A stretch of 64,000 bases of DNA from Bacillus canaveralius (GCF_002860125.1 NZ_PGVA01000054.1:1-64000); one strand, 5' to 3'; numbered from the stretch's first letter, positions 7,304 to 15,909 are shown. Notes: generated by a model from the sequence alone, not told the origin. Program-made: numbers and translations.

Positions 7304-8038
7304 ATGATGCGGATGACTCGCGAAAAAACTGTTTTCCAATTGACGTTTCTGCCGGTTTTTTTTCCCGTTAATTGTTTTTTGGTAGAGGAAGATGAAGGTT
7401 TGACTTTAATTGATGCTGCACTGCCATACAGTGGGAAGGGAATTCTGAAGGCAGCCGATAAAATTGGAAAACCGATTATTCGAATTTTGATTACACATGC
7501 ACATGAAGACCATGTTGGTGCACTTGATGCTCTCAAAATAGAGCTTCCCGATGTGCCCGTGCATATTTCCAGCCGGGATGCCCGCTTGATGGCCGGAGAC
7601 CGGACGATTGACCCGAACGAACCGAATGCCCCAATCCGTGGCGGAGTCCCAAAAAAACTAAGGACCCGGGCGGATATATTGCTCCATGATGGTGAACAGG
7701 TCGGTTCGTTGCTTGCCGTAGCCGTGCCGGGACATACCCCGGGTTCAATGGCGTTCCTCGACACTCGAAATCATGCCTTAATTGCAGGAGATGCCTTTCA
7801 AACAAGGGGCGGTATTGCGGTATCGGGGCAGCTGCGGCCATTGTTTCCATTCCCTGCAATGGCAACATGGAATAAGCACGCAGCGCTGGAAAGTGCGCGC
7901 AAGCTGCAGGGCTACCGGCCGTCCTTATTAGCCGTAGGACACGGACAAATGGTGTTGCAACCGGGAGCCGAAATCGACCGTGCAATTGCTGCAACCGAAC
8001 AGAGTCTTGATTACCATCAACAGAAAAGGAGCAAATGA
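7304..8038 (+). CDS. metallo-beta-lactamase-fold hydrolase
   Basis: 244 residues from ATG 7304, which has CAGGAGAGAGTAT just upstream; the frame runs open to 7226 but that part contains the operators and is not coding. The metal site is complete: THAHEDH near residue 65 (HxHxDH), PGHTPGS near 145, AGDAF near 160 and AVGHGQ near 213. This is a general MBL-fold hydrolase (glyoxalase II/lactonase-like) rather than a true beta-lactamase. It is the first gene of a two-gene operon with a TetR repressor, so its substrate is likely related to the repressor's ligand. Confidence 0.85.
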   Translation: MMRMTREKTVFQLTFLPVFFPVNCFLVEEDEGLTLIDAALPYSGKGILKAADKIGKPIIRILITHAHEDHVGALDALKIELPDVPVHISSRDARLMAGDRTIDPNEPNAPIRGGVPKKLRTRADILLHDGEQVGSLLAVAVPGHTPGSMAFLDTRNHALIAGDAFQTRGGIAVSGQLRPLFPFPAMATWNKHAALESARKLQGYRPSLLAVGHGQMVLQPGAEIDRAIAATEQSLDYHQQKRSK

Positions 8039-8039
8039 C

Positions 8040-8624
8040 ATGTCCCCAAGAATCGGACTCGATTTACAAATCATTTTACAAGCGGCAACACAGATAGCTG
8101 ATACAGAGGGAATCGAAGCAGTAACACTGGCTTCCCTGGCAAAAAAACTAAAGATTCGCCCACCCTCATTGTACAACCATGTGGATGGATTGCACGGATT
8201 GAGGAAAAAACTTGCCATCTACGGTTTGGAGCAGCTTTACAACCGGCTGGTGCAGGAGGCAATCGGGAGGTCAGGAGATGACGCGGTGCGGGTGCTTGGC
8301 AAAGAATATGTAGCTTTTGCCCGCAGTCATCCCGGATTGTATGAAGCAACTCTTCTTGCCCCTGACCCGCGGGATCCGGAGGTTCAGCAGGCAGGAAGCA
8401 AAATTGTTGATCTAGCTGTTCGTTTAATGAATGCGTACGGTCTGGAAGATGAAGCGGCAATTCATGCCGTCCGCGGACTGAGGAGTATTTTACACGGATT
8501 CGCTTCCCTTGAGCAAAGAGGCGGATTTGGAATTCCGCTTGACCTGGATGTTAGCCTCAGTTTATTAATTGATACCTTTATTTCTGGTATTGATTCAATG
8601 AAACAGAATGGGAAACTTCATTAA
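8040..8624 (+). CDS. TetR-family repressor with WHG-type C-terminal domain
   Basis: 194 residues from ATG 8040, one base after the stop of the MBL gene, with AAAAGGAGCAAATGAC as ribosome site inside that gene. The N-terminal helix-turn-helix reads VTLASLAKKLKIRPPSLYNHVDG at about residues 30-52. The C-terminal ligand domain matches the WHG group of TetR proteins (ARSHPGLYEA, later VRGLRSILHGFASLE). Predicted to bind the two AACTAA/TTAGTT dyads at 7233-7273 and repress its own operon; the inducer is unknown. Confidence 0.85.
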   Translation: MSPRIGLDLQIILQAATQIADTEGIEAVTLASLAKKLKIRPPSLYNHVDGLHGLRKKLAIYGLEQLYNRLVQEAIGRSGDDAVRVLGKEYVAFARSHPGLYEATLLAPDPRDPEVQQAGSKIVDLAVRLMNAYGLEDEAAIHAVRGLRSILHGFASLEQRGGFGIPLDLDVSLSLLIDTFISGIDSMKQNGKLH

Positions 8625-8648
8625 TCATTAGAGTGGGAGAGGACCAAC

Positions 8649-8741
8649 ATGAATTTTTTGGTGTTTTTAATTCTTTTTACCGCAGGCTGTGGCTGGTTGG
8701 ATGCAAGGATTCGTTCTGCTAAAAGAAAGGGGATCAATTAA
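8649..8741 (+). CDS. 30-aa membrane peptide, coupled to next gene
   Basis: A 30-codon frame with a GGGAGAGGACCAAC ribosome site. The product has one hydrophobic helix (MNFLVFLILFTAGCGW) and a basic tail (DARIRSAKRKGIN). Its stop codon abuts the next start (TAA-ATG), so translation of the DUF457-like gene is probably coupled. I do not recognise it; a leader or small partner subunit are both possible. Confidence 0.55.
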   Translation: MNFLVFLILFTAGCGWLDARIRSAKRKGIN

Positions 8742-9314
8742 ATGTTTGCAGGTCATTTTGGAGTTGCCGTTGCTGTTAAAGCGAAGTCGCCGGAGGTGCC
8801 GCTTTGGGCACTTATGCTCAGTACTCAATTACTTGATGTGATTTTTGTGCCCCTTTTCCTGTTCGGGGAAGAAACAATTGTCCCCGTAGCTGGAAATGGA
8901 TACGGCGGAAGTATGATTCATGCTGAATACTCCCATTCATTAATAGGATCATTGGTGATATCCTTATTTTCAGGCCTTTTGGCCGCTCGTTTTTTGGGAA
9001 GGCGCGGGGGCCTTGTGATTGGATCTGTCGTGTTTAGCCATTGGCTCCTTGATTTATTGGTACATCGCCCGGACTTGCCGATTTTTCCCGGGAATGTTGG
9101 AAATCTCCCATTGTTAGGTTTTGGATTATGGAATTTCCCTATCTTCAGTATCATTGCCGAATCGATCCTGATCTCATTGGGAATTATTTTCTATTTTCGA
9201 TCCATCGTATCGGGTACGAAAGGAAAAAATAGGGTTTGGGCCATTTCGGCTGGAGCGATATTAAGTGTATTGCTGGTCCTGTCGCTTTTCACAGATGTGC
9301 TTGGTGCGGCATGA
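8742..9314 (+). CDS. DUF457/YdjM-like membrane-bound metal-dependent hydrolase-like protein
   Basis: 190 residues, about five membrane helices. Typical features of the family are an early FAGHFGVAVAVK, a membrane-facing QLLDVIF, a His-rich loop YSHSLIG, and SHWLLDLLVHRPD, where the His and Asp residues could bind a metal. ATG at 8742 with AAAGGGGATCAATTA before it. It forms a two-gene unit with the 30-residue peptide upstream, itself 25 bases after the TetR gene, so read-through from the MBL operon is possible. Function of the family is not established. Confidence 0.7.
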   Translation: MFAGHFGVAVAVKAKSPEVPLWALMLSTQLLDVIFVPLFLFGEETIVPVAGNGYGGSMIHAEYSHSLIGSLVISLFSGLLAARFLGRRGGLVIGSVVFSHWLLDLLVHRPDLPIFPGNVGNLPLLGFGLWNFPIFSIIAESILISLGIIFYFRSIVSGTKGKNRVWAISAGAILSVLLVLSLFTDVLGAA

Positions 9315-9667
9315 ACATAAGAAAAAAATAGCGAAAAGGAATTATCAACAATCCAACCTTCCAGAACGAGATCGGCAAAAACAAGCCTTTACAGAAAGGC
9401 TGCAAACCTTAAGAAAAGTGAACACTAATCGCATCTGGCCTCAATGAGTCTCTCAGGGCTTATAAGCAGGTTATTAATCTGTGATAGAACTGAATCTTTC
9501 CTCAAAATGACGGATCCTCTTCAAATGTATTTGAGGATATGGGTACTTTTATATTTTACGTGGGCAAAAGGATACAGACCGAGGGAAACTTAATACATGC
9601 TGTTGAAGAACTTTAAATAATACAGAAACCCAAGCTCAATCAAAGGTTTGAATTATTTATCTATACG
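9315..9667. other. intergenic region, no gene seen
   Basis: No credible coding frame with a ribosome site. An imperfect dyad ATCCTCTTCAAAT/ATTTGAGGAT at about 9511-9540 could act as a terminator between the plus-strand DUF457-like gene and the minus-strand lipoprotein, but it has no clean T-run. Confidence 0.4.
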
Positions 9668-10129
9668 CTAATTGACCTGCAAAACAAAGGCATAAAAGGC
9701 ATCACCATGAGATAAGTGCGCTTCTTTCTCATCCATCCACCAAACACTATAAGCATAATAATAGATTCCTTTTTCTGCAGGCGCAGGGAACCGACTATTT
9801 TTAACAATGACTTCGGTCTCCTCGTTCTCATGTATCTGTGTGACATGGACTTGCGTTGGCTGCGGTTTATAATTCATTACAAATTTCACTTCTTCACCAG
9901 CAGTTACATTTATAGGTTGTTTTCCTTTCAACAGTTCAATTGGCCCTGCTGTATCAACGCATATGCTTTTACCTTTTCCGTTCCAGCAATAACTCCCCAA
10001 CGCCGTCTCATAAGTTTCCGTCCCAATTTCAATCATCGCTTTTGGCGGTTTGTCCCCGACCATTCCATCGTTTGAACAACCTGCCAAAGTAATTAAAGTA
10101 AAAAAGAATGACACTATCCATTTATTCAT
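9668..10129 (-). CDS. lipoprotein of unknown function
   Basis: 153 residues beginning with a lipoprotein signal peptide (MNKWIVSFFFTLITLAGC; lipobox LAGC, Cys18). The mature part is beta-rich with a central PINVTAGEEVKF and the tail YYYAYSVWWMDEKEAHLSHGDAFYAF, and two Cys (CW...CVD) that could form a disulfide outside the membrane. ATG at 10129 has AAAAAGGAGGTGCTTTAA before it. Similar hypothetical lipoproteins occur in Bacillus. It is divergent from the subtilase gene at 10331, and the 200-base gap holds both promoters. Confidence 0.75.
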   Translation of the reverse strand: MNKWIVSFFFTLITLAGCSNDGMVGDKPPKAMIEIGTETYETALGSYCWNGKGKSICVDTAGPIELLKGKQPINVTAGEEVKFVMNYKPQPTQVHVTQIHENEETEVIVKNSRFPAPAEKGIYYYAYSVWWMDEKEAHLSHGDAFYAFVLQVN

Positions 10130-10330
10130 TTAAAGCACCTCCTTTTTATAAATAAGACGTTCTAAATTTATTTAAGTTGCTAAAACATTTTCGTTCTTGC
10201 CTGAGCAGGTGTATTAGGAATATTTTATCATTTTTTAGAAAAATAAGGTTTTTTTGCAGTTATCAGGTTTCTAAGTTGCTCGTAGTGGATATTTATATAT
10301 GTCTGAATATTTTTATAATGGAGGTAATGT

Positions 10331-11668
10331 ATGAAACAGATTCGTTTCCTTGCTATTTGTGTTCTTCTAACCGGATTAATCTTCTCGTCTTTATTTTCAC
10401 AGCCAAAGGCATCACTCTCATTGACTGAAATTGACCCCACTCTTCAGGAACTTCTTGAGAATCCTAAAAGCTCTGCACCCATTGAAGCTATCATCACTTA
10501 TAAAAAAATGCCAGCCTTAACTGACCTCCAGCTTTTACAAACACTGGGCTTTCAAACAAAGGTTTTTGACAATTTACCTATGGTCGCTGTGAAAGGGAAT
10601 GCAAGTCTAGTCAACAAGCTAATTAACACAGCGGAAAACAGTATACTATCAATCTATGCAAATAAAACATTGCAATACTTATTACGCGACAGCCGGGCAC
10701 TGATCGGTGCGGAGGCTGTGTGGAATGACTTGGGTTACACTGGAAAAGGGGTAACCGTAGCTGTCATTGATAGTGGAATCGACGCTACCCACCAAGACCT
10801 AAAGTTCGGCGACAAAGTTATCCAGAATGTAAAATTCGCCGTTGGTGACCTGTTTGGAAATAAACCGGTTTATATTGAGAATCTCAGCAATACAGATACT
10901 TCTTCCGGGCATGGAACTCACGTAGCTGGCACCATTGCCGGAAGCGGAACTGCCAGCGACGGTCTTTACAAAGGAGTCGCACCTGACGCGAAGCTGGTCG
11001 GCCTCGGAGTCGGTGACGGCCTCAATATCCTCTGGTCGTTGGAAGCATTTGATTACGCCATTGAAAACCAAGAAAAGTACGGCATCGACGTCATCAGCAA
11101 CAGTTGGGGAACTACCGGTGAATACAGTGCAAATGATCCAATTAACGTCGCGACAAAAAAAGCGCATGACGCCGGGATGACTGTTGTTTTCGCCGCTGGT
11201 AATGAAGGCCCGGATGACAACACCCTTAATCCATATTCAGCAGCACCATGGGTTATCAGTGTCGCCGCCGGCACAAAAGACAAACAATTGGCTGACTTTT
11301 CTTCAAGAGGAATAGCCGGTGATCAAGTAATTCATCCAGATATCACTGCTCCTGGAGTCGACATTGTCGCCACCCGGACAAAGACAGGCATTGTCATGAA
11401 TGCGTTAGGCACCGTGACAGATATCAATTATATAGATCAGCAGCATTTGCCATATTACACGACATCAAGCGGAACAAGTATGGCGACTCCTCATATTTCA
11501 GGAGTGATCGCATTGATGGAGGAAGCGCAGCCATCATTGACTCCTGACATGGCCCTCGACCTGTTGACTCAAACGGCTGATGCAATGGCAGGCTATCAGC
11601 TGCATGAGGTTGGTGCCGGTTATGTAAATGCCTATAAGGCGGTTGAAAAGGCTGCAGCTGCACGATAA
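10331..11668 (+). CDS. secreted subtilisin-like serine protease (S8), 445 aa
   Basis: 445 residues: signal peptide (1-27), an I9-like propeptide region (about 30-110), then the subtilase domain. The catalytic triad is clear: Asp in AVIDSGIDATH, His in SSGHGTHVAGT, Ser in SSGTSMATPH, and the oxyanion Asn in VFAAGNEGPD. It resembles the Vpr/AprX-like group of extracellular Bacillus proteases, ending soon after the protease domain with no PA or sortase extension. ATG has ATGGAGGTAATGT upstream. It stands alone and ends with a hairpin at 11688-11721. Expected role is extracellular protein degradation. Confidence 0.9.
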   Translation: MKQIRFLAICVLLTGLIFSSLFSQPKASLSLTEIDPTLQELLENPKSSAPIEAIITYKKMPALTDLQLLQTLGFQTKVFDNLPMVAVKGNASLVNKLINTAENSILSIYANKTLQYLLRDSRALIGAEAVWNDLGYTGKGVTVAVIDSGIDATHQDLKFGDKVIQNVKFAVGDLFGNKPVYIENLSNTDTSSGHGTHVAGTIAGSGTASDGLYKGVAPDAKLVGLGVGDGLNILWSLEAFDYAIENQEKYGIDVISNSWGTTGEYSANDPINVATKKAHDAGMTVVFAAGNEGPDDNTLNPYSAAPWVISVAAGTKDKQLADFSSRGIAGDQVIHPDITAPGVDIVATRTKTGIVMNALGTVTDINYIDQQHLPYYTTSSGTSMATPHISGVIALMEEAQPSLTPDMALDLLTQTADAMAGYQLHEVGAGYVNAYKAVEKAAAAR

Positions 11669-11687
11669 TCGTCCATGCCACAAGCGA

Positions 11688-11721
11688 AACCCCTCGGAAA
11701 CCTTTGTGAATCCGGGGGGTT
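11688..11721 (+). terminator. terminator after subtilase
   Basis: AACCCCTCGGA-12 nt-TCCGGGGGGTT, one mismatch in the stem, followed by GTTCTAT. It lies 19 bases beyond the subtilase stop. Confidence 0.65.
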
Positions 11722-11812
11722 GTTCTATATTGAGACACTATTTCGCCGAATAGAAACTCACTTACTCGGTCAAAATACTTGTTGAATAAATCTTAGGAAG
11801 CGAGGAGAACCA

Positions 11813-12103
11813 ATGAAGGAAGTTTTACAACAAGTTAGAGACGATCTGGAGAACACATTTGCCCATCCTGGCTCAGCAAGCTTAGACGATTCTATCAGGC
11901 AGCTCGAAGAAGCTAGACAGCAATATGGCGACAGAGGCACGATGATTGAAGATGTGATCCGCTCAGTCACCCATGCAAGGAACGCCAGGGAACAGCTGGA
12001 ACACGCCGGAGACATCTCTTCAACTGCAGCTTTCGGAGAAGCATTTGTGGCGCTGGACCAGGCCATTGAGTCCTACACGAACCCGGACAACGACCCGGTG
12101 TAA
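11813..12103 (+). CDS. helical hypothetical protein, 96 aa
   Basis: 96 residues, acidic, almost wholly helical, with heptad-like stretches (LDDSIRQLEEARQQYG, HARNAREQLEHAG). ATG at 11813 follows GCGAGGAGAACCA. No signal peptide or membrane helix. I do not recognise it. It ends near a terminator (12163-12191) shared with the convergent small gene at 12192. Cytosolic protein, function unknown. Confidence 0.6.
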   Translation: MKEVLQQVRDDLENTFAHPGSASLDDSIRQLEEARQQYGDRGTMIEDVIRSVTHARNAREQLEHAGDISSTAAFGEAFVALDQAIESYTNPDNDPV

Positions 12104-12162
12104 CCACAAAAAACATCAGTCGTCTGGCCTCTTTTAGCTAAAACTGTGAAATGATTTATAAT

Positions 12163-12191
12163 AACAGGGAATCCCAATCGGATTCCCTGTT
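12163..12191. terminator. bidirectional terminator between convergent genes
   Basis: AACAGGGAATCC-CCAAT-GGATTCCCTGTT, a perfect 12 bp stem. It begins one base after the stop of the minus-strand gene 12192-12359 and serves the plus-strand gene ending at 12103 as well (followed by TTATCTTCC). Confidence 0.85.
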
Positions 12192-12359
12192 TTATCTTCC
12201 TCGAGTATCTGCACCGCCGAGACCTGCGGGGTCCATTGCTTTTGTATCACCGGTATTAGTTGCGTCCCGATCCCGTCTCGCATTAGGAGTTTTACTGTAT
12301 TCGACATCTCTATCCATGTTCCTCGCGTTTTTTAAGAGCTCATCATTGCCGTTGCTCAT
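12192..12359 (-). CDS. small hydrophilic protein, 55 aa, possibly spore-associated
   Basis: 55 residues from ATG 12359, which is placed correctly behind GGAGTGGAGGTGAACACG; an in-frame GTG at 12374 lies inside that ribosome site and is rejected. The product is highly charged and unstructured-looking (NMDRDVEYSKTPNARRDRD, then NTGDTKAMDPAGLGG). Small, charged, Gly/Asn-rich proteins like this are frequent among minor spore proteins, but there is no SASP signature. Unknown function. Confidence 0.65.
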   Translation of the reverse strand: MSNGNDELLKNARNMDRDVEYSKTPNARRDRDATNTGDTKAMDPAGLGGADTRGR

Positions 12360-13002
12360 CGTGTTCACCTCCACTCCTATTGTGTCCGGTTAATCGCATC
12401 TTATTTGTCTGGATTTTGGTGAATAGGAAATGGAGTGGTCCTCCCTCTCATGTTGAAAGATTCTAAAACCGGACCGGCGGTTTTCCACTAACTCGATGAA
12501 AGCCTCCGTATAAAGGATTCCGTCTTGTCAGTTAGGTTATCGATGTGAGTATCGCCGCGCTGGCTTTGAGGAGGTTTTTTTTAATAGGATATACTCCATA
12601 TAATGGTATCACTTAAATGAAACTGATTTTCGCGCAATTATTAATTTTTTCGCTTTAATCATGCCACTTTTCGCTTAATTCCTCTGAGTTTTCGCTTAAA
12701 TACTCTGCATAGACCTGCTGATCAGTATAATTATGTATATATATGGATTAAAATGTAAATTTTCAGAGTTTTATAACAGCTATGCGCCATAACTGATCAT
12801 ATTTCGCTTCCAAATTGATCAAAAAAGTGAGGTTTTTGAACAAAAATACAAAATTTTCGTGGATCTTGCGTATTTAAGAGGGTTTTTAGCTATCTTTTGA
12901 TGAATGAGCTCATTTATTTTTTGCCCACTTTATGTTTATACCCCCATAATCACGGGTATAGAATAAATGTACGCTCATTCTAAACCAAAGGAGATGGTTT
13001 TC
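12360..13002. other. long intergenic region with a short repeat
   Basis: 640 bases without a credible gene. It contains the four-unit TTTTCGC repeat at 12627-12701 described separately and, near 12950-12990, the promoter region and AAAGGAG of the 39-residue gene at 13003. GAGGAGGTTTTTTTT near 12568 is not followed by a coding frame. Confidence 0.5.
12627..12701. repeat. four TTTTCGC(T)TTAA repeats spaced 20-21 bp
   Basis: TTTTCGC occurs at 12627, 12647, 12668 and 12689, each followed by an AATTA/TTTAAT/TTAAT/TTAAA-type sequence. The spacings are 20, 21 and 21 bp, close to two helical turns, so all copies face the same side of DNA. It lies far from any start codon (about 300 bp upstream of 13003). 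Could be an array of protein sites or a degenerate intergenic repeat family. Confidence 0.6.
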
Positions 13003-13122
13003 TTGAAAAAGAAACGTAACCAATGGAATCAAGAGAATGATGCAACCATCAATAGTCCGGGTGACAAGGTTGAGAGAAATCCCGAGATAAGTTTAACAGG
13101 AACAGTTATTAATCCAACATAA
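13003..13122 (+). CDS. 39-aa hydrophilic peptide
   Basis: A 39-codon frame from TTG 13003 with AAAGGAGATGGTTTTC at ideal spacing; an ATG at 12994 in the same frame sits directly against the AAAGGAG and is less likely. The product starts KKKRNQWNQEN and ends ISLTGTVINPT. It is followed by a strong terminator, so it is a self-contained transcription unit. Not recognised. Confidence 0.55.
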   Translation: MKKKRNQWNQENDATINSPGDKVERNPEISLTGTVINPT

Positions 13123-13148
13123 GCAATGAAAAAGTTTTTCCAATAGAC

Positions 13149-13181
13149 AATCCCCTATTCCAGCTAGAGCAATAGGGGATT
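13149..13181 (+). terminator. terminator after 39-aa gene
   Basis: AATCCCCTATT-11 nt-AATAGGGGATT followed by TCTTCG. Perfect 11 bp stem, 26 bases after the stop of the small gene at 13003. Confidence 0.8.
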
Positions 13182-13408
13182 TCTTCGTATTCAGTCAACT
13201 TGGGGAAAATAATACGATGATAAAAGCGAAAAGAACTCTTGCATTTTATTGGAGGTTATATTATTAGTTATATCACCCGTCGTGTTAAGGACTACTTATT
13301 TCGGTTCTAATATAGGAAGTACGTTATTTTTAGTCTATATCCGCTTGGAGAGTTATGGAAGAACACTGAGAAAAAGACTATTCAGACTAGCAACATAACA
13401 ACAAAAAG

Positions 13409-13433
13409 GCAGTCTCTTCAGCATCGAGACTGC
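13409..13433. terminator. terminator after ppaC (bidirectional)
   Basis: GCAGTCTC-9 nt-GAGACTGC, flanked by CTTTTTG on the minus side and TTTTTTTC on the plus side. It follows the ppaC stop by 12 bases. The 230 bases to its left (13182-13408) hold no gene with a usable start. Confidence 0.8.
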
Positions 13434-13445
13434 TTTTTTTCACCT

Positions 13446-14372
13446 TTATGCAAACAGATTTGTTAGCACAGGAACAACTTGTTTCTTGCGTGAGACAACT
13501 CCTTTTAAAAGAGCCGTATTACTTTCTAATTTTACGTCAAAAGCTTCTTCCACTTTTGCAGCTGCAGAACCCAATGCGATTGCTGTTGAATCACTATTTA
13601 AAATGTCTGTAACCACTAATAAGAATAAATCCAAGCCTTTTTCTTCAATGGTTTTAGACATTAGTTCTTCAATTTCAGTTTTCCGGGCAAGAACATCATT
13701 CACATCAATTGCGTTTACCTGCGCAATTTCAACTTTGCTTTCACCCATATTAAATACTTTGGCATCAAGAGAGATGAGTTGGCTCGCTGTTTTATCACTT
13801 AAATCTGCTCCAGCCTTCAACATTGCCAAACCATACTCTTCAATGTTAACACCAGCAATCTCTGCTAGTTCACGAGCTGCAGCAACGTCCTGATCGGTGC
13901 ATGTTGGAGATTTGAATAGCAATGAATCAGAGATAATAGCGGACAACATAAGGCCGGCAATGTTCGCTTCTACTTCTACTCCGTTTTCTTTGTAAAGCTT
14001 ATTTAAAATAGTGGTTGTGCAGCCGACTGGCTCAGCGCGATAGTACAAAGGATCTGCTGTTTCAAAATTTGCAATGCGGTGATGATCAATTACTTCTAAT
14101 ACGCGCACTTGATCAATATCGTCTGCACTTTGTTGGCGCTCGTTGTGGTCGACTAAAATAACTTCTTTTGCTTCACTGGACACGTTATCAACCAGGCGTG
14201 GTGATTCAGCGTTAAATTTTTCAAGAGCAAAGTTGGTTTCGCCACTAATATCACCTAAGCGAACTGCTTCAGCATTTACACCAAGCTTATTTTTTAAATG
14301 GGCATATGCAATCGCAGAACAAATTGTGTCTGTATCCGGATTTTTATGACCAAAGATTAGAATCTTTTCCAT
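13446..14372 (-). CDS. ppaC: manganese-dependent inorganic pyrophosphatase
   Basis: 309 residues, family II inorganic pyrophosphatase, which hydrolyses PPi to two phosphates in the cytosol and pulls biosynthetic reactions forward. The DHH-superfamily features are all present: [17 protein letters not shown] at the N-terminus, VDHNE, the signature [10 protein letters not shown] near residue 96, and the substrate-binding SRKKQVVP at the C-terminus. The start is ATG 14372 behind AAAGGAGAATTTTATC; the frame is open to 14450 but that is untranslated leader. Length is normal for the family. Single-gene unit. Confidence 0.96.
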   Translation of the reverse strand: MEKILIFGHKNPDTDTICSAIAYAHLKNKLGVNAEAVRLGDISGETNFALEKFNAESPRLVDNVSSEAKEVILVDHNERQQSADDIDQVRVLEVIDHHRIANFETADPLYYRAEPVGCTTTILNKLYKENGVEVEANIAGLMLSAIISDSLLFKSPTCTDQDVAAARELAEIAGVNIEEYGLAMLKAGADLSDKTASQLISLDAKVFNMGESKVEIAQVNAIDVNDVLARKTEIEELMSKTIEEKGLDLFLLVVTDILNSDSTAIALGSAAAKVEEAFDVKLESNTALLKGVVSRKKQVVPVLTNLFA

Positions 14373-14482
14373 GATAAAATTCTCCTTTACTTTTCGATTT
14401 CCTAAATAGAATTGTAAATTATCCTGATTGAAAATCATAGTGAAAACCAAAGAACGGATATTAAATATTGCATTATTTGAGT

Positions 14483-14638
14483 TTAGCGTTCCAATATTCG
14501 TATATCCGTGAATGACTGGTTAAATAACTCACTTCTAAGCAAGAGGTTTCCCAACACATCTCTCTCATCCTCAGCTGTTATGATTACTTCAAGGACAGTC
14601 GCATTTCTATCCTTTACAACCACTTTATATTCGTTCAT
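14483..14638 (-). CDS. small hypothetical protein, 51 aa
   Basis: A 51-codon frame with an AGGTGGTGGGTATT ribosome site before ATG 14638. The product ([18 protein letters not shown]..., ending FTDIRILER) has an alternating beta pattern followed by a helix ([16 protein letters not shown]), so it looks like a compact folded domain and not random translation. Not recognised. It lies 110 bases upstream of ppaC on the same strand and could share its transcript. Confidence 0.55.
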   Translation of the reverse strand: MNEYKVVVKDRNATVLEVIITAEDERDVLGNLLLRSELFNQSFTDIRILER

Positions 14639-14957
14639 AATACCCACCACCTAATCGTCAATAATTGTATTATAATCCATTCTTGGTCTAAATGAATCAC
14701 ACAACTTATAACATATGAACCACAATGATCGCGTTGCAAAAGAAAAAGATTAACCTCACCAAATGTTCTGTAAAAATGAAACTACCCACATGATTGCAAA
14801 AACGATACTCCCTATGAAGTATCGTCACTCGTTATTAATAAGCACTTATTTCTTTGAAGAAAACGCAGCCGGGTTTGGCACAAAGATGGGTAATACGTAC
14901 ATTATGGTCTCGGTCATGCAGTACAGTCATAGCTTACAGTTGCGTGAAGAAATTTAT

Positions 14958-15335
14958 TTACTCAGAAGTAATTCTTAGGAAATAACCATCAGGATCTGCT
15001 ATTTTAAATCCTCTCATGTCCCAAGGGTATTTTTCGATTTCCTCCTCAATCTGATAATTTTGTTCGCGACAACGTCTATATACTTCTTCCAAACTATCTA
15101 CGACAATAATTAACTCAAAACCATTCCCTTTTACAACACTTTTCGCCCTGTTATTAAAATAGTGATTTTCTCCTAACACAGCATCAGTGGTAAGCAATAA
15201 AGAGAAACAATCGTAATTAAAACGCCCACTTCTTTCACTTCTGCCGTAAAGCTCTAACCCGATTAAGTTTTGATAGAAATCCAATGATTTTTCAATATCT
15301 TTTACATATAACTCCACTCTAAAGAGAATGTTCAT
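14958..15335 (-). CDS. VOC (glyoxalase/bleomycin-resistance) family protein
   Basis: 125 residues from ATG 15335 (GGGAGGTGATTATA upstream; the in-frame GTG at 15344 is part of that site). The vicinal-oxygen-chelate fold is recognised from VELYVKDIEKSLDFYQNLIGLEL at the N-terminus and the closing WDMRGFKIADPDGYFLRI. Glu8 and the later Glu-type ligands could bind a divalent metal. The substrate is not predictable; such proteins range from dioxygenases to drug-binding resistance proteins. Stand-alone gene. Confidence 0.8.
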   Translation of the reverse strand: MNILFRVELYVKDIEKSLDFYQNLIGLELYGRSERSGRFNYDCFSLLLTTDAVLGENHYFNNRAKSVVKGNGFELIIVVDSLEEVYRRCREQNYQIEEEIEKYPWDMRGFKIADPDGYFLRITSE

Positions 15336-15469
15336 TATAATCACCTCCCTTTTTATGTGGATAAATTCGATTTAATTTCCGATATCCCTTCTCAATTATT
15401 TTATGATTATAGATTTGTCTTAATGATTTTTTTAGCCCAATGCGGAGTGTTCAATTGTTAGCTTTTCAA

Positions 15470-15660
15470 TTATTTTGAATAAACAATTTTTTTGATCGTT
15501 TCTATTGAAAGGAAATATTCCTCGGCTAATTGATCAATCGACCGGCCATTTTTAAACGAATTTTTTAATAGAGGCATTTCTCTCATCAATCAACTTTCTT
15601 CCTCCAGAACGTGTACCCCATCTTTGTAATTACTTTCTTCTACAGCCGACTGTATGGAGG
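15470..15660 (-). pseudogene. degenerate helix-turn-helix gene fragment (CD3324-like)
   Basis: Read on the minus strand, two overlapping frames together give RSGGRKLIDERNASIKKFVKNGRS and NGRSIDQLAEEYFLSIETIKK, the C-terminal helix-turn-helix of the CD3324 family of small Firmicute proteins. One base shift near 15570 and the loss of the N-terminal half show it is a remnant. The surrounding 15336-15909 region otherwise holds only a terminator-like hairpin and the beta-helix promoter. Confidence 0.5.
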
Positions 15661-15689
15661 ATAACTCGAATTTTATAGTAAATTATTTT

Positions 15690-15714
15690 GACGCCCTAAG
15701 TCTGACTAGGCGTC
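15690..15714 (+). terminator. orphan terminator-like hairpin
   Basis: GACGCC-13 nt-GGCGTC followed by TTTATTTGTTT. No intact plus-strand gene precedes it, so it may be the leftover end of a lost gene. Confidence 0.45.
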
Positions 15715-15909
15715 TTTATTTGTTTGGCTTTGAAGTATATGTTGTTTCCCCTATTCTAAAGTATTAACACCTCCAATTGAACATCGTTTTTTCCCATAGC
15801 TACATTTATATATAATGCAATGTAAAAATGATACTCATGTACAGGCACCAACCGTTACGTTTTTGGATAAGCTGAATACAATGTATTATAAAAAGGAGGT
15901 GGAAATCTT

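Noticed and set aside
13259-13398. An open stretch after GGAGG near 13253 encoding LLVISPVVLRTTYFGSN and a basic tail.
   Set aside because: No ATG, GTG or TTG at the right distance from the GGAGG; treated as non-coding.
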